From Idiomarina baltica OS145 (GTDB lineage Bacteria; Pseudomonadota; Gammaproteobacteria; Enterobacterales; Alteromonadaceae), in NCBI RefSeq assembly GCF_000152885.1, contig NZ_CH672403.1, positions 414,503-478,502 of the forward strand: 64,000 bases of DNA, given 5' to 3'. Positions 8,989 to 18,246 of this stretch are shown here, in pieces. Both the position numbers and the translations under genes were made by a program. How positions within the stretch are numbered: the stretch's first letter is position 1; each line of letters begins with the position of its first letter. The notes under the pieces were generated by a model, which had not been told where the DNA came from, made no database searches, and saw nothing but the letters and a program-made list of their open reading frames with translations.

Positions 8989-9975
8989 TTAATAACCGAG
9001 TTTAATGGGCGCCTCATCTAATGCAGCCCGCTGTTCTTTAAGCGCTAATATTTGTGACTCCCAGTAGCGAGCCTCGCTAAACCATGGAAACGCACGTTGA
9101 AAAGCACTGTCCTGCCAACGTTTAGAAAGCCATGCCATGTAATGAATGAGTCTAAACCCGCGTAAAGGTTCAATAAACGCAATTTCTTTTTTATCAAAAT
9201 TGCAGAAATCTTGGTAGCCCTCAATTAACGCATCGAGCTGACACGTTTGATCTTCACGAGAGCCATTAAGCATCATCCAAAGGTCCTGTATTGCCGGACC
9301 CATACGGCAATCATCTAAGTCGACGAAGGTTAGTTCTGTATCATACTGCAATACGTTACCAATGTGACAGTCGCCGTGTAATCTTTGATAGGTCAAACTA
9401 TCCCATGCAAACGTTTGTAGTGTTTCTGCTAACGGCGACAAAATGGCCCAGAACGCGGCTTCTAACTCTCGAGGTAATAGTTGTGACTGCTGCAATTCAT
9501 CAATGGATTCCGATAGCAGTCGTTGAATGTCTAATGATTCACGAGCCTTAAATGCGTCTTTCTTTCCAACTTGATGCAAACGACCTATTTGCCGTCCGAG
9601 TCGCTCCAAGTCATCTAAATCGTTCGGCTCAAAAGCACGCCCACCAATGCTTGGAAACACCGCAAAGCGGTAACCTTCATATTCATGCAAAGATTGACCT
9701 GACACTTTTAGCGGCGCTACAACGGGGACTTCGTCATCGAGTAGTTGTTGAGAAAACAGATGCTCTTCTTCTATTTGAGCATTGCTCCAACGGTAAGGGC
9801 GATAAAACTTAGCGACATAGCGCATGCCCTCGTCACAGCGAAATTGGTAGACCCTATTTTCGTAACTATTGAGGGGAAGCAAACCGGAACTTGGGTAAAT
9901 ACCCAAGCTCTCGATAGCATTGATAACTACATCGGGCAACAGACCTGCGAATGCAAAGTCCTTGTCATTAACCAT
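8989..9975 (-). CDS. srkA: Stress response kinase SrkA (YihE)
   Basis: A 328-residue aminoglycoside-phosphotransferase-fold kinase. The catalytic loop reads HGDCHIGN and the metal-binding segment VDLDD, both in the order expected for this fold. Its length equals E. coli YihE (328), and its position upstream of dsbA is conserved; in E. coli the two form a Cpx-regulated operon. It phosphorylates Ser/Thr in vitro and protects against stress-induced death. AATAGG precedes the ATG. Confidence 0.93.
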   Translation of the reverse strand: MVNDKDFAFAGLLPDVVINAIESLGIYPSSGLLPLNSYENRVYQFRCDEGMRYVAKFYRPYRWSNAQIEEEHLFSQQLLDDEVPVVAPLKVSGQSLHEYEGYRFAVFPSIGGRAFEPNDLDDLERLGRQIGRLHQVGKKDAFKARESLDIQRLLSESIDELQQSQLLPRELEAAFWAILSPLAETLQTFAWDSLTYQRLHGDCHIGNVLQYDTELTFVDLDDCRMGPAIQDLWMMLNGSREDQTCQLDALIEGYQDFCNFDKKEIAFIEPLRGFRLIHYMAWLSKRWQDSAFQRAFPWFSEARYWESQILALKEQRAALDEAPIKLGY

Positions 9976-9981
9976 AGTGAC

Positions 9982-11406
9982 CTATTGATAAATAAAGCGA
10001 GATTCTTGCTTTATAGTAACACCTTCTGATGTCTCCGAGGTCACAACAAAGTTAAATTCGGTAATTGAATCACTCAATTCGGTTGGCGGTACCGCCAGGG
10101 TTATAGGTAAACTACCCACTTCTCCTGCACCCACTGATTTCTCAGCATTGCCAATCAAACGATACTGCGACAAGCCTTCTACATCAATCTTGTACGTTTG
10201 ATCGATCTGCGACTTATTGACAATTTTCAGGGTATACACGTTTTCTATCTCGCCCTGAATATTTTCTTGATACAGAGAGTTGCGGTCACGCAATACATCC
10301 ACCTCAAGCGGAACCCGTGTTGCGACATCCCAAATCATCACCGAAGTGACAACTAACATGATGACGAAGTAGCCAATTGTTTTCATTCGCCACGGATTGG
10401 TTTTCTTAGATTTATCCGTCGTGTTGAGGTTGCGTTCAGTGGTAAATCGAATCAAACCACGAGGATAATTCATCTTATCCATCACATCGTTACAGGCATC
10501 AATACACGCACCGCAATCGATGCACTCATATTGTAGGCCGTTACGAATATCAATACCTGTTGGGCAGACCTGAACACACATATAGCAATCAATACAGTGC
10601 CCGAGCCCCTTTTCTGCCGGATCCGCTTTGCGTGAACGTGGTCCGCGCGGCTCGCCTCGGTTTGCATCATAACTGACCGTATAGGTGTCTTTATCAAACA
10701 TCGCTGATTGAAAACGCGCATAAGGGCACATGTGAGTACACATGATCTCACGCATGTAGCCTGCATTACCGTAGGTACAGAACGCGAAGAACAAAACGGA
10801 AAAGGTTGCCCAGAAACCAGCGTCTAAGGTGAAGAAGTCAGCAAAAAGTTGGCGCACATCGGTAAAGTAGCCGACAAAGGTCAATGACGTGAGTAGCGCA
10901 ACTGAAATCCAACCCAGTTGTTTACCGGTTTTACGCCAGAACTTGTCAAAGTCCATTTTACGTTCGTCCAGCTTGATGCGCTTGTTACGCGGTCCTTCAA
11001 ACTTCTTCTCAAACCACATGAAAATAAAGGTCCAAGTGGTCTGCGGACACATAAAGCCACACCAGACACGTCCCCAGATTGTGGTCACAAAAAACAATGC
11101 AACAGCTGCAACAATCGCGAACCACGCCAACACCGTGAAGTCTTGTGGCCATAATGTGAGGCCGTAGATCCGGAAGCGTTGTTCCATGATATCCAGCAAG
11201 ACCGCCTGCTGGCCGTTGTAGGTTAACCAAGGAATGAGTGCAAAAATAGCAAGAAGAATGAAGCCCCAAGAACGCCGAAAGTATTCCATCCCGCCTTTGA
11301 CGTCACGAACATAGATACGATTGCGAGCCGTGTCTGAGCCGCCTTTTTTGGAAGGACGCTGGATTTTGACCTTATCGGCCGATTGAACTGTGACTTTTTG
11401 TTCCAT
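9982..11406 (-). CDS. ccoG: Cytochrome c oxidase accessory protein CcoG (RdxA/FixG)
   Basis: A 474-residue polyferredoxin with about five membrane segments. Two clustered 4Fe-4S motifs (CIDCYMCVQVCP and CIDCGACIDACN) lie in the middle, additional cysteines lie in the membrane region (WCGFMCP, CTHMCP), and a C-terminal immunoglobulin-like domain follows. CcoG reduces or handles copper for cbb3-type oxidase assembly. It usually sits beside ccoNOPQ or ccoIS, but no other cbb3 genes are visible here, so it is detached from its cluster. It ends 6 bp before srkA, with which it may be cotranscribed. Confidence 0.93.
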   Translation of the reverse strand: MEQKVTVQSADKVKIQRPSKKGGSDTARNRIYVRDVKGGMEYFRRSWGFILLAIFALIPWLTYNGQQAVLLDIMEQRFRIYGLTLWPQDFTVLAWFAIVAAVALFFVTTIWGRVWCGFMCPQTTWTFIFMWFEKKFEGPRNKRIKLDERKMDFDKFWRKTGKQLGWISVALLTSLTFVGYFTDVRQLFADFFTLDAGFWATFSVLFFAFCTYGNAGYMREIMCTHMCPYARFQSAMFDKDTYTVSYDANRGEPRGPRSRKADPAEKGLGHCIDCYMCVQVCPTGIDIRNGLQYECIDCGACIDACNDVMDKMNYPRGLIRFTTERNLNTTDKSKKTNPWRMKTIGYFVIMLVVTSVMIWDVATRVPLEVDVLRDRNSLYQENIQGEIENVYTLKIVNKSQIDQTYKIDVEGLSQYRLIGNAEKSVGAGEVGSLPITLAVPPTELSDSITEFNFVVTSETSEGVTIKQESRFIYQ

Positions 11407-11468
11407 GACATTACCACTAGAAACAGATCATTGTGCGAGCAGTATAACAGTTATCGTATAAAGCCGCA

Positions 11469-12698
11469 TTACTCTGCTGAATTTAAGATGCAATCTAAAA
11501 GTATGTTTGCACCCGCCTCCACATCATGCCAGTGAGACCATTCATCAGGAGCATGGCTCACACCATTGACCGAGGGAATAAAGATGAGTCCAGCCTGCGT
11601 AATCTCTGAAAAAAACTGCGTATCGTGACCCGCACCACTAGGCATTCTGATGCAGCTTAAGTTACGCGCTTTGGCGCTTTTTTCTATGATCTGCGTCAAC
11701 TTATCTGAACAGGATTGAGGCTTTAACCAACTGACTTGTTCATACTCAAACATCAACCGATGCTTCCGAGCGATAGCTGACAAGGCTTTCCGACACGCAT
11801 CAGCAAGATCATTCATCACCTCATTACTCATATCACGGCCGACAATCGTAAATATGGCCTCACCCGGCACAGTATGTGGACTACCAGGTTTGAGCTCAAC
11901 CTTACCTACAGTGATGCGCGTTTTATCGGTGCCATCCTCGGCAATAATACGCTCAATTTCATGTGCAAAATCAGCTAATCCCATAAACGCATCGCTGCGC
12001 ATATTCATCGGAGCGGTGCCGGCATGGTCAGCTTTGCCTTTTAAATGCACAATCCATTTAAACACGCCTGAAATGCCCTCAACGGCGCCGATACTCACCT
12101 CTTCATTAAAGAGCACAGGACCTTGCTCGATGTGTAGCTCGTAAAACGCCTTTAAGCGACTCGGTGGCCATGCAGCGTCGAGCACATCCATGACATCCAA
12201 GTCATGCTTTGCCATCGCATCTTTCAAGTACACCCCATCAGCATCATGCGCAGACATCAACCAATCCATATTGACTACGCCAGCCAGTGCTTGCGAACCC
12301 ATCATACCACCGAAACGACCTTCCTCTTCTGCCGTACCAACGACCCATACAGGATGTTTCAGCTTTACATCGTTTTCTTTCAACGTGCGCAATACTTCAA
12401 GTCCAGCCAGTACACCGAGCGCACCATCAAACATACCGCCTGCAGGCACTGTATCAAGATGAGATCCTGTTAAAACGGCGGGGGTCTCATGGTAATCGCC
12501 GATGCCCGCGAACACATTACCCGCACCATCCATATGACATTTAAAGCCTTCTTGTTCGGCCAAGTTTAGAAACCACCGACGAGCCTCCATGTCTGCATCG
12601 GTGAAGCCCCACCGATACACACCGTGGTCCGACTCGTTATAACCAATTTGGGAAAGCTCTCGTAACGTAGATTTCAGACGTTCAGCATTGATATTCAT
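11469..12698 (-). CDS. Zn-dependent M20 amidohydrolase (N-carbamoyl-L-amino acid hydrolase / allantoate amidohydrolase family)
   Basis: About 409 residues from the ATG ending at 12698, chosen because GGAGGAACT precedes it; the longer frame starts inside the preceding terminator. The metal-binding motifs of the M20 carbamoylase group are visible: GSHLDTVP, the EEEGRFGG glutamates, and a late SGAGHD segment. Substrate cannot be read from sequence: N-carbamoyl amino acids, allantoate or beta-ureidopropionate are the family's options. No purine or hydantoin catabolic neighbours are present, so pathway assignment stays open. It lies downstream of ahpC-ahpD but beyond their terminator. Confidence 0.85.
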   Translation of the reverse strand: MNINAERLKSTLRELSQIGYNESDHGVYRWGFTDADMEARRWFLNLAEQEGFKCHMDGAGNVFAGIGDYHETPAVLTGSHLDTVPAGGMFDGALGVLAGLEVLRTLKENDVKLKHPVWVVGTAEEEGRFGGMMGSQALAGVVNMDWLMSAHDADGVYLKDAMAKHDLDVMDVLDAAWPPSRLKAFYELHIEQGPVLFNEEVSIGAVEGISGVFKWIVHLKGKADHAGTAPMNMRSDAFMGLADFAHEIERIIAEDGTDKTRITVGKVELKPGSPHTVPGEAIFTIVGRDMSNEVMNDLADACRKALSAIARKHRLMFEYEQVSWLKPQSCSDKLTQIIEKSAKARNLSCIRMPSGAGHDTQFFSEITQAGLIFIPSVNGVSHAPDEWSHWHDVEAGANILLDCILNSAE

Positions 12699-12749
12699 AG
12701 TTCCTCCGCTCATTGTATTAATAAGCTTAGGACACATCTTTGAAAAGAT

Positions 12750-12777
12750 AAAAAAAGCCCACCGACAAGCGGTGGGC
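12750..12777 (-). terminator. Rho-independent terminator downstream of ahpD
   Basis: The stem GCCCACCG / CGGTGGGC (12757-12764 and 12770-12777) has a five-base loop and is followed on the minus strand by seven T residues. It separates the ahpC-ahpD unit from the M20 amidohydrolase gene. Confidence 0.9.
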
Positions 12778-12838
12778 AAAGCGTTGTGAGCAGTTGGGGC
12801 TGCTCTAGACAGGGATCGGAGCACAGCTCCTAGGGGGG

Positions 12839-13366
12839 TTACGACAGTTTACGTGCAGTCAATGCTGCATTAAGTACCGCCGCCAACTTAATTGATGTTT
12901 GAATCGCTTGTGCTGTGACATCATGTTGAACGAGTGTCTTCACGTGCGAATCAATACATAAACCACAACCATTTAACGCTGAAACAGCGAGCGAGAACAA
13001 CTCAAAATCCGCTTTATCGACACCGGGATTTGCCATCGCATTCATCCGCAAACCTGCTGGCATCTTAGAAAATTGTTTATCACTCGATAAGTGAAGAAAA
13101 CGATAATAAACGTTGTTCATCGCCATGAGCGTTGCCGCTAACTTTGCCGCCTGCTTCACGCTATCTTCGACTTTATCACCAGTCTCGTTCTCAATCGTCT
13201 GAATGAGTTCTTCATCGCCTAAGCTGTAAGCCAAGGATAAAGCAGTACCATAGAATTGGTCTGTCGTTAGACCGGATGTATCGACGCTGTTAAACAGACT
13301 CGACAAATTCAGCTTAGTATCTTTGCCGTGGTCGCCTAACAACTGTTTGTAATCTGCAATCGCCAT
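12839..13366 (-). CDS. ahpD: Alkyl hydroperoxide reductase AhpD-type (carboxymuconolactone decarboxylase family)
   Basis: A protein of about 175 residues with the AhpD signature GCGLCIDSH near residues 134-141, holding the redox CxxC and the proton-relay histidine. Two adjacent ATG codons exist (13369 and 13366); the second has the better spacing to GAGGTA. In actinobacteria AhpD links lipoamide to the peroxidase AhpC in place of AhpF, and the gene order ahpC-ahpD here matches that system. It is likely in one transcript with ahpC (about 65 bp gap) and under OxyR. Confidence 0.93.
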   Translation of the reverse strand: MAIADYKQLLGDHGKDTKLNLSSLFNSVDTSGLTTDQFYGTALSLAYSLGDEELIQTIENETGDKVEDSVKQAAKLAATLMAMNNVYYRFLHLSSDKQFSKMPAGLRMNAMANPGVDKADFELFSLAVSALNGCGLCIDSHVKTLVQHDVTAQAIQTSIKLAAVLNAALTARKLS

Positions 13367-13431
13367 CATTACCTCTACTTCGACGAGTCATTCATCAAGG
13401 GGACTCAAATGAGTCCCCAACCAATCATCAC

Positions 13432-13977
13432 TTACAGAGTGTCACCACCGACAGCGCGGTTGCATGGGCACAGCTCATCAGTTTGTAAACCATCTAAGAT
13501 ACGTAGAATCTCAGCAGGGTTACGTCCGACGTTTAAGTTGTTCACTGATACGTGCTGAATAACGTTGTGTGGGTCCACAACAAAAGTCGCACGTAATGCC
13601 ACGTTTTCTTCTTTGTCGCGCACACCTAAGCCATCGACAAGTGAACCATTGTCAGCAAATGAGTACTGGTTCAAGCGGTCAAGGTCAGGGTGCTCACGGC
13701 GCCATGCTAACTTAACGAATTCATTATCCGTGCTGCCACCTAAAACCACAGCATCGCGGTCAGCAAACTCTTCGTTCAACTTAGCGAATTCAACGATCTC
13801 AGTGGGGCATACAAAGGTGAAATCTTTTGGATAAAAGAAAATAATTTTCCATTTACCTGTAAAGCTGTCTTGCGTCACTGTCTCGAACGCGCTTTCGCCA
13901 TTTTCTTCTGGCATATTAAATTTTGGCTTCGCAGCAACTACACTGAAATCGGGTAACTTATCGCCTACTGTCAACAT
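13432..13977 (-). CDS. ahpC: Peroxiredoxin AhpC (AhpD-partnered type)
   Basis: A 181-residue 2-Cys peroxiredoxin. The peroxidatic C57 lies in FVCPTE and the resolving cysteines in CPC near residues 170-172. It resembles the mycobacterial-type AhpC that works with AhpD rather than the enterobacterial AhpC-AhpF pair; no ahpF is seen. AGGAGAAGACATT precedes the ATG. It reduces hydrogen peroxide and organic hydroperoxides in the cytoplasm. It is transcribed divergently from oxyR. Confidence 0.95.
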   Translation of the reverse strand: MLTVGDKLPDFSVVAAKPKFNMPEENGESAFETVTQDSFTGKWKIIFFYPKDFTFVCPTEIVEFAKLNEEFADRDAVVLGGSTDNEFVKLAWRREHPDLDRLNQYSFADNGSLVDGLGVRDKEENVALRATFVVDPHNVIQHVSVNNLNVGRNPAEILRILDGLQTDELCPCNRAVGGDTL

Positions 13978-14024
13978 AATGTCTTCTCCTAATCGTTGAG
14001 AGGTGTCTTAACGTTTCGAGAAGC

Positions 14025-14075
14025 ATACTAGGGCAAGTTTTTGATTGGATAAAACGAATAAAACCTATTAAGATA
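14025..14075 (-). promoter_or_regulatory. Putative OxyR-controlled ahpC promoter
   Basis: On the minus strand a -10 TAGTAT (plus 14025-14030) lies 17 bases from a poor -35 TTATCC (plus 14048-14053). Upstream is an A/T-rich run with ATAG/TTAT-like elements at roughly 10-base spacing. A weak -35 overlapped by periodic half sites is typical of OxyR-activated promoters, and oxyR is the divergent neighbour. The exact operator was not resolved. Confidence 0.4.
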
Positions 14076-14104
14076 ATCGAAAAAGCAATAACCACAGGTG
14101 AATA

Positions 14105-15019
14105 ATGAGCAAATTACCGAGTTTGAAAAATCTGAACTACCTGATTGCATTACATCAGCAGCAAAACTTTAATCGCGCCGCAGCCGCCTGTAACGTCAGT
14201 CAGTCGACGCTAAGTAGCGGCATTCAGAACCTAGAAGAGCAATTGGGCTGCCAATTGATCGAGCGTGACCATAAGTCATTTTTGTTTACTGCGCTCGGTG
14301 AAGAGGTCGTTGAACAAGCGAGAAAGATTATCACCTCGACCGAGGAGCTGATGCACTATGCCAAAGGCCATGGCAATATTATGGAAGGCCCTGTACGCCT
14401 AGGTATTATCCCTACCATCGCGCCTTTCGTCGTCGCTGAACTGAGTCGTCGCGTTCAGGCCAAGTTTACCAAACTCGATCTACAGATTTCTGAAGACACC
14501 ACGGCCAATTTATTGAGTGCTCTACGCGACGGTGAGCTGGATATATTGCTGTTAGCGCTACCGATGGATATTCATGGCAACCAGAAGTGGTTACTCGGGC
14601 GCGATCCGTTCAAATTGGTTGCGCACAAAGAAATAGCTGATCAGCTTGGAGAGCCCGTTGACTACGATAAGCTACCCGATGGTAGTATTTTCTTGCTCGA
14701 GAAAGAGCACTGTTTAACGGGACATGCGGTATCGGCATGCCAATTAACCGATACGGTTAAAGTCAATCCGTTTACGGCGACAAGCTTACACAGCCTAGTT
14801 CAGATGGCCGACGCTAAGAAAGGTGCCACTTTTATGTCACAAATGGCGATTGACCGCGGCATCCTTGATAACACCGACCTCAAGCCTTTGAAGCCAGCAG
14901 GTCAGGAAGCGTTCCGTGATATCGGTATGGTTTATCGACCCACCACAAGTCGACGCCAAACTTTTCGTAAACTGGCAGAACTCATCGCGCCGTTACTGCC
15001 AGTGAATACGCTGAACTGA
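14105..15019 (+). CDS. oxyR: Hydrogen peroxide sensor regulator OxyR (LysR family)
   Basis: A 304-residue LysR-type regulator with an N-terminal winged HTH (residues 5-65) and a C-terminal sensing domain. Cysteines at about 203 and 212 (EHC...SAC, nine apart) match the C199-C208 redox pair of E. coli OxyR, and RDHKSF follows the helix-turn-helix as in other OxyR proteins. CACAGGTGAATA precedes the ATG. Divergence from ahpC-ahpD points to direct activation of those genes on peroxide stress. Confidence 0.95.
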   Translation: MSKLPSLKNLNYLIALHQQQNFNRAAAACNVSQSTLSSGIQNLEEQLGCQLIERDHKSFLFTALGEEVVEQARKIITSTEELMHYAKGHGNIMEGPVRLGIIPTIAPFVVAELSRRVQAKFTKLDLQISEDTTANLLSALRDGELDILLLALPMDIHGNQKWLLGRDPFKLVAHKEIADQLGEPVDYDKLPDGSIFLLEKEHCLTGHAVSACQLTDTVKVNPFTATSLHSLVQMADAKKGATFMSQMAIDRGILDNTDLKPLKPAGQEAFRDIGMVYRPTTSRRQTFRKLAELIAPLLPVNTLN

Positions 15020-15021
15020 GT

Positions 15022-16536
15022 CTATCGCCTACGTGCTGGCGGAAGCGGATAACGCTCCGCCAGACTGATACTTTCACCATCCGGTTTAATGACACGCGCA
15101 TGGCGGCGATTAAGCTGACGCGGATCGGTGACCCCACACGAATGAGCAATTATATTAACGCCGTACTCAAGGTATTTGTGGTAATTGGCGACACGTTCCG
15201 ATTTATCTTGCGGGTCTAAGCCACGTTGCAATTTAGGGTCATCAGTCGTCACACCGGTCGGACAAGTGTTTTTATTACACTGCATGGCTTGAATACAACC
15301 GAGTGAAAACATAAAACCACGGGCTGAGACAACAAAGTCCGCTCCCATCGCAATCGCCCACGCAACATCCGCAGGCGAGATCATTTTGCCAGAGCAAATA
15401 ATACGAATACGTTTGTGTAAACCGGCTTCTGTTAACTTATCGACCAAGATAGGCAGGCTCTCTGAAAGCTTTAGCCCGACATAATCAATGAGTGGCTGTG
15501 GTGCCGCTCCTGTACCACCATCCGCACTATCGAGCGTAATAAAATCTGGGGCCGCTTCTTCACCGCGGCTGAGTATGCTATCGACTAACTCGTCTATCCA
15601 ACTTGGGTCACCCATGACAAACTTAAAGCCCGTGGGTTTGCCGGTAATCGTGCGTACTTTATCGATGAAATCGAGTAGCTCTTCATTATTGCTAATTTCA
15701 GGGTGGCGGTTAGGGCTAATCGCATCTTCACCCACCTTAATACCACGAATTTCGGCAATTTCTTGATTGACCTTAATGCCCGGTAGAATACCGCCTTTAC
15801 CTGGTTTGGCGCCCTGGCTTAATTTAATTTCAAACATTTTAACCGAATCATGTCGCCCTAATTCAGCTAGACGTGACTCATCGAGTTTGCCGTCTTTCGT
15901 GCGCACACCAAACTTTGCTGTGCCCATCTGAAAAACCACATCGCAGTGACCCGATAAATGATAGGGCGATAAGCCACCTTCCCCGGTGTTAAGCCAGCAA
16001 CCAGCCTTCTTTGCTCCTGCAGATAACGCTTTAACGGCAACCGGCGATAACGCGCCATAACTCATGCCGGAAATATGAAAATATGATGTCGGCGAGTAGG
16101 GCTTTTCGCAATACGGACCAATTTTTACGGGTTGCGGACTCACCGATTGCTCGGCTAGTGGCGGATAGGGCGCATTACTAAAAATAATCGTCCCTGTGCG
16201 AGTCAAATCTCGGGTCGAGCCAAAAGCAACATTACGATCGGCGTTTTTAGCGGCGCGATATACCCAACTTCGTTGCGCTCGGTTAAAAGGCATTTCCTCG
16301 CGATCCATGGCGAAAAAATATTGCCGCATAAATTCGCCCATACGTTCAAATATATAACGAAAGCGACCAACTACAGGGTAGTTACGCCTGATCGTATGAC
16401 GCGTTTGTATTTTATCAACAACATACATCACACCCACACTAACGACGAGCGTAATGATGCCTAAAACAAAAAGCGCTACTAACCACTGAGCAACGGTTAG
16501 TAGCGCTGAGTTATCAAACCAAGATTGACTTTGCAT
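15022..16536 (-). CDS. FMN-binding glutamate synthase-like protein (GltB domain 2 family), membrane-anchored
   Basis: A 504-residue protein with one N-terminal membrane segment (about residues 12-38). A complete FMN/glutamate-synthase-type TIM barrel follows: GEGGLSPYHL, the phosphate-binding segment SADGGTGAAPQP, and a cysteine cluster (CIQAMQCNKNTCPTG) resembling the 3Fe-4S site of GltB. No amidotransferase domain is present, so it is not a full GOGAT; stand-alone members have uncertain reaction and electron donor. It converges on oxyR with a 2-base gap. Its start abuts the stop of the upstream lipoprotein gene (one-base overlap), implying coupling. Confidence 0.87.
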   Translation of the reverse strand: MQSQSWFDNSALLTVAQWLVALFVLGIITLVVSVGVMYVVDKIQTRHTIRRNYPVVGRFRYIFERMGEFMRQYFFAMDREEMPFNRAQRSWVYRAAKNADRNVAFGSTRDLTRTGTIIFSNAPYPPLAEQSVSPQPVKIGPYCEKPYSPTSYFHISGMSYGALSPVAVKALSAGAKKAGCWLNTGEGGLSPYHLSGHCDVVFQMGTAKFGVRTKDGKLDESRLAELGRHDSVKMFEIKLSQGAKPGKGGILPGIKVNQEIAEIRGIKVGEDAISPNRHPEISNNEELLDFIDKVRTITGKPTGFKFVMGDPSWIDELVDSILSRGEEAAPDFITLDSADGGTGAAPQPLIDYVGLKLSESLPILVDKLTEAGLHKRIRIICSGKMISPADVAWAIAMGADFVVSARGFMFSLGCIQAMQCNKNTCPTGVTTDDPKLQRGLDPQDKSERVANYHKYLEYGVNIIAHSCGVTDPRQLNRRHARVIKPDGESISLAERYPLPPARRR

Positions 16537-16961
16537 TATCGAGCTTCTTGTACCTTATTCAGTGAAGCTGTGATTGAATCCGCATTAACACGATCCATTG
16601 AATGCGTTTGCAATTGACTCCAATCGACAGGTCCACCGACGTGTTCCTCAATTAATCGACGGCTTTCATCCTTGGTGAGAGGACCATCTACTTTGATGGT
16701 ATATAAGCCATCACCCTCGTTATTTTCTGCATTCGCAGAGTCCGGCAAATAAATTGTACCGTTGTTAAAGTCCACAGCGTAAGCAATAAGACCAGGAATA
16801 ACGAATAATAATAAGCCAACACCGTTCAGAGCTGCGACGCCAGCATCAATACGTCCACCCGTTTGACCTTTACGCTCAGGATATAACAAAGTTCCGCACG
16901 CAGTTAAGTGCAAAATCAGTGTGACACTCACGGCTGCCTTTAACAATGACTTGGATTTCAT
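16536..16961 (-). CDS. Small lipoprotein of unknown function
   Basis: About 141 residues from the ATG ending at 16961 (AAAGGAAAGCTT upstream). A signal peptide ends in the lipobox LTAC and is followed by GTLLYPERKGQ and a second hydrophobic segment (GVGLLLFVIPGLIAYAVDF). This pattern is a recurrent gammaproteobacterial lipoprotein family with no settled function. The following gene, a membrane-anchored glutamate-synthase-like flavoprotein, starts on the last base, so the two are likely cotranslated. Confidence 0.75.
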   Translation of the reverse strand: MKSKSLLKAAVSVTLILHLTACGTLLYPERKGQTGGRIDAGVAALNGVGLLLFVIPGLIAYAVDFNNGTIYLPDSANAENNEGDGLYTIKVDGPLTKDESRRLIEEHVGGPVDWSQLQTHSMDRVNADSITASLNKVQEAR

Positions 16962-17110
16962 AAGCTTTCCTTTAGTTTTGTAATTAATAGTTAACAACAT
17001 TATTAAGTAAGGCTGTGATTTATAAAGAGATCAAGAAAAGTCATCAAAATCTTAAATTAATACGTATACTAAAAATATTAAAAACTATACAAGTTAATTA
17101 TGGAGGCTCC

Positions 17111-18244
17111 ATGAAAAGCAACCTCACTGCAGTAGCAGCTGCGCTTTTGTCAGCGACGATGAGTACCTCAGCACTCGCGCAAGAAGTCGAGACAGAACGT
17201 CACACGCTGTCGCTAGAGACCATTAGCGAAGGACTTAACCACCCTTGGGGAATCGCCTTTTTACCATCGGGCGATATGCTGGTTACCGAGCGTTCAGGTA
17301 CGCTAAATATTATTACTCAAGAAGGTCAGAAAACACCCATACAAGGTACGCCTGAGGTGGTTGCAAAAAGCCAAGGCGGTCTACTAGACGTTAACATCGA
17401 TCCCGACTACGCAGATAATGGCTGGGTCTATATCAGTTATTCAGAAAAAGACCCCAAAGGAGGTAATGGCAATAGCACCGCCGTTATGCGAGGTAAAATT
17501 GACGGAGATAAATGGACTCAAGGCGAGGTTATTTTCCGCCAAGCGCCAAAGTATGAAAGTAACGCTCACTTCGGGTCCCGTCTTGTATTCTCTCCCGAAG
17601 GGCATCTATTTATTACTTTAGGCGAGCGTTATTCCAGAATGCAAGATGCACAAACGTTAGATAATCATCACGGAAAAATTGTGCGTATTTGGCCCGATGG
17701 CTCAATCCCTAAAGATAATCCCTTTGTCGGCAATGACGATGCACTTGACGAAATCTGGTCTTATGGACACCGCAACGTCCAAGGTGCCGCTATTCATCCT
17801 GATACGGGCGAGCTATGGACGATTGAACATGGCCCACAGGGCGGTGATGAAGTTAATATTCCCAAAGCAGGTAAGAACTATGGTTGGCCGACCATCACTT
17901 ATGGCGAAGACTACGGTGGCGGTGAAATCGGTATTGGCACACATAAGGAAGGCATGGAGCAACCGTTTTACTACTGGCTTCCTTCAATTGCCACGGCTGG
18001 CTCAATTTTCTATACCGGCGATAAATTTCCAAAGTGGAAAGGCGATTTACTGGTGACTGCCTTACGCGGACAAACAATTGCACGATTAGATCTTGAAGAA
18101 GGTCGTGTTCTGCACGAAGAACGGATGTTAGAAGACGCAACCAGCTTCCGTATCCGTGATATTGAACAAGGTCCTGAAGGATTCTTATATATCCTGACCG
18201 ATGCCGATAGTGGCCAACTTATTAAACTGTCACCCGTAAAATAA
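17111..18244 (+). CDS. PQQ-dependent soluble aldose sugar dehydrogenase (YliI/Asd type)
   Basis: About 377 residues from the ATG at 17111, with GGAGG at good spacing and a Sec signal peptide (ending ALAQ). The body is the six-bladed propeller of the glucose/sorbosone dehydrogenase family. It shares with E. coli YliI/Asd the segments HPWGIAFLP, GGLLDV, HFGSRLVF, HGPQGGDEVN and KNYGWP. Such enzymes oxidise aldoses in the periplasm and need exogenous or self-made PQQ. The next gene encodes a receptor of the PQQ-importer type, starting two bases downstream, which supports PQQ dependence. Confidence 0.88.
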   Translation: MKSNLTAVAAALLSATMSTSALAQEVETERHTLSLETISEGLNHPWGIAFLPSGDMLVTERSGTLNIITQEGQKTPIQGTPEVVAKSQGGLLDVNIDPDYADNGWVYISYSEKDPKGGNGNSTAVMRGKIDGDKWTQGEVIFRQAPKYESNAHFGSRLVFSPEGHLFITLGERYSRMQDAQTLDNHHGKIVRIWPDGSIPKDNPFVGNDDALDEIWSYGHRNVQGAAIHPDTGELWTIEHGPQGGDEVNIPKAGKNYGWPTITYGEDYGGGEIGIGTHKEGMEQPFYYWLPSIATAGSIFYTGDKFPKWKGDLLVTALRGQTIARLDLEEGRVLHEERMLEDATSFRIRDIEQGPEGFLYILTDADSGQLIKLSPVK

Positions 18245-18246
18245 TT

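Noticed and set aside
15036-15063. Hairpin CTGGCGGA / TCCGCCAG near the end of the glutamate-synthase-like gene
   Set aside because: The loop is long and there is no T tract; it lies within coding sequence and is not convincing as a terminator.
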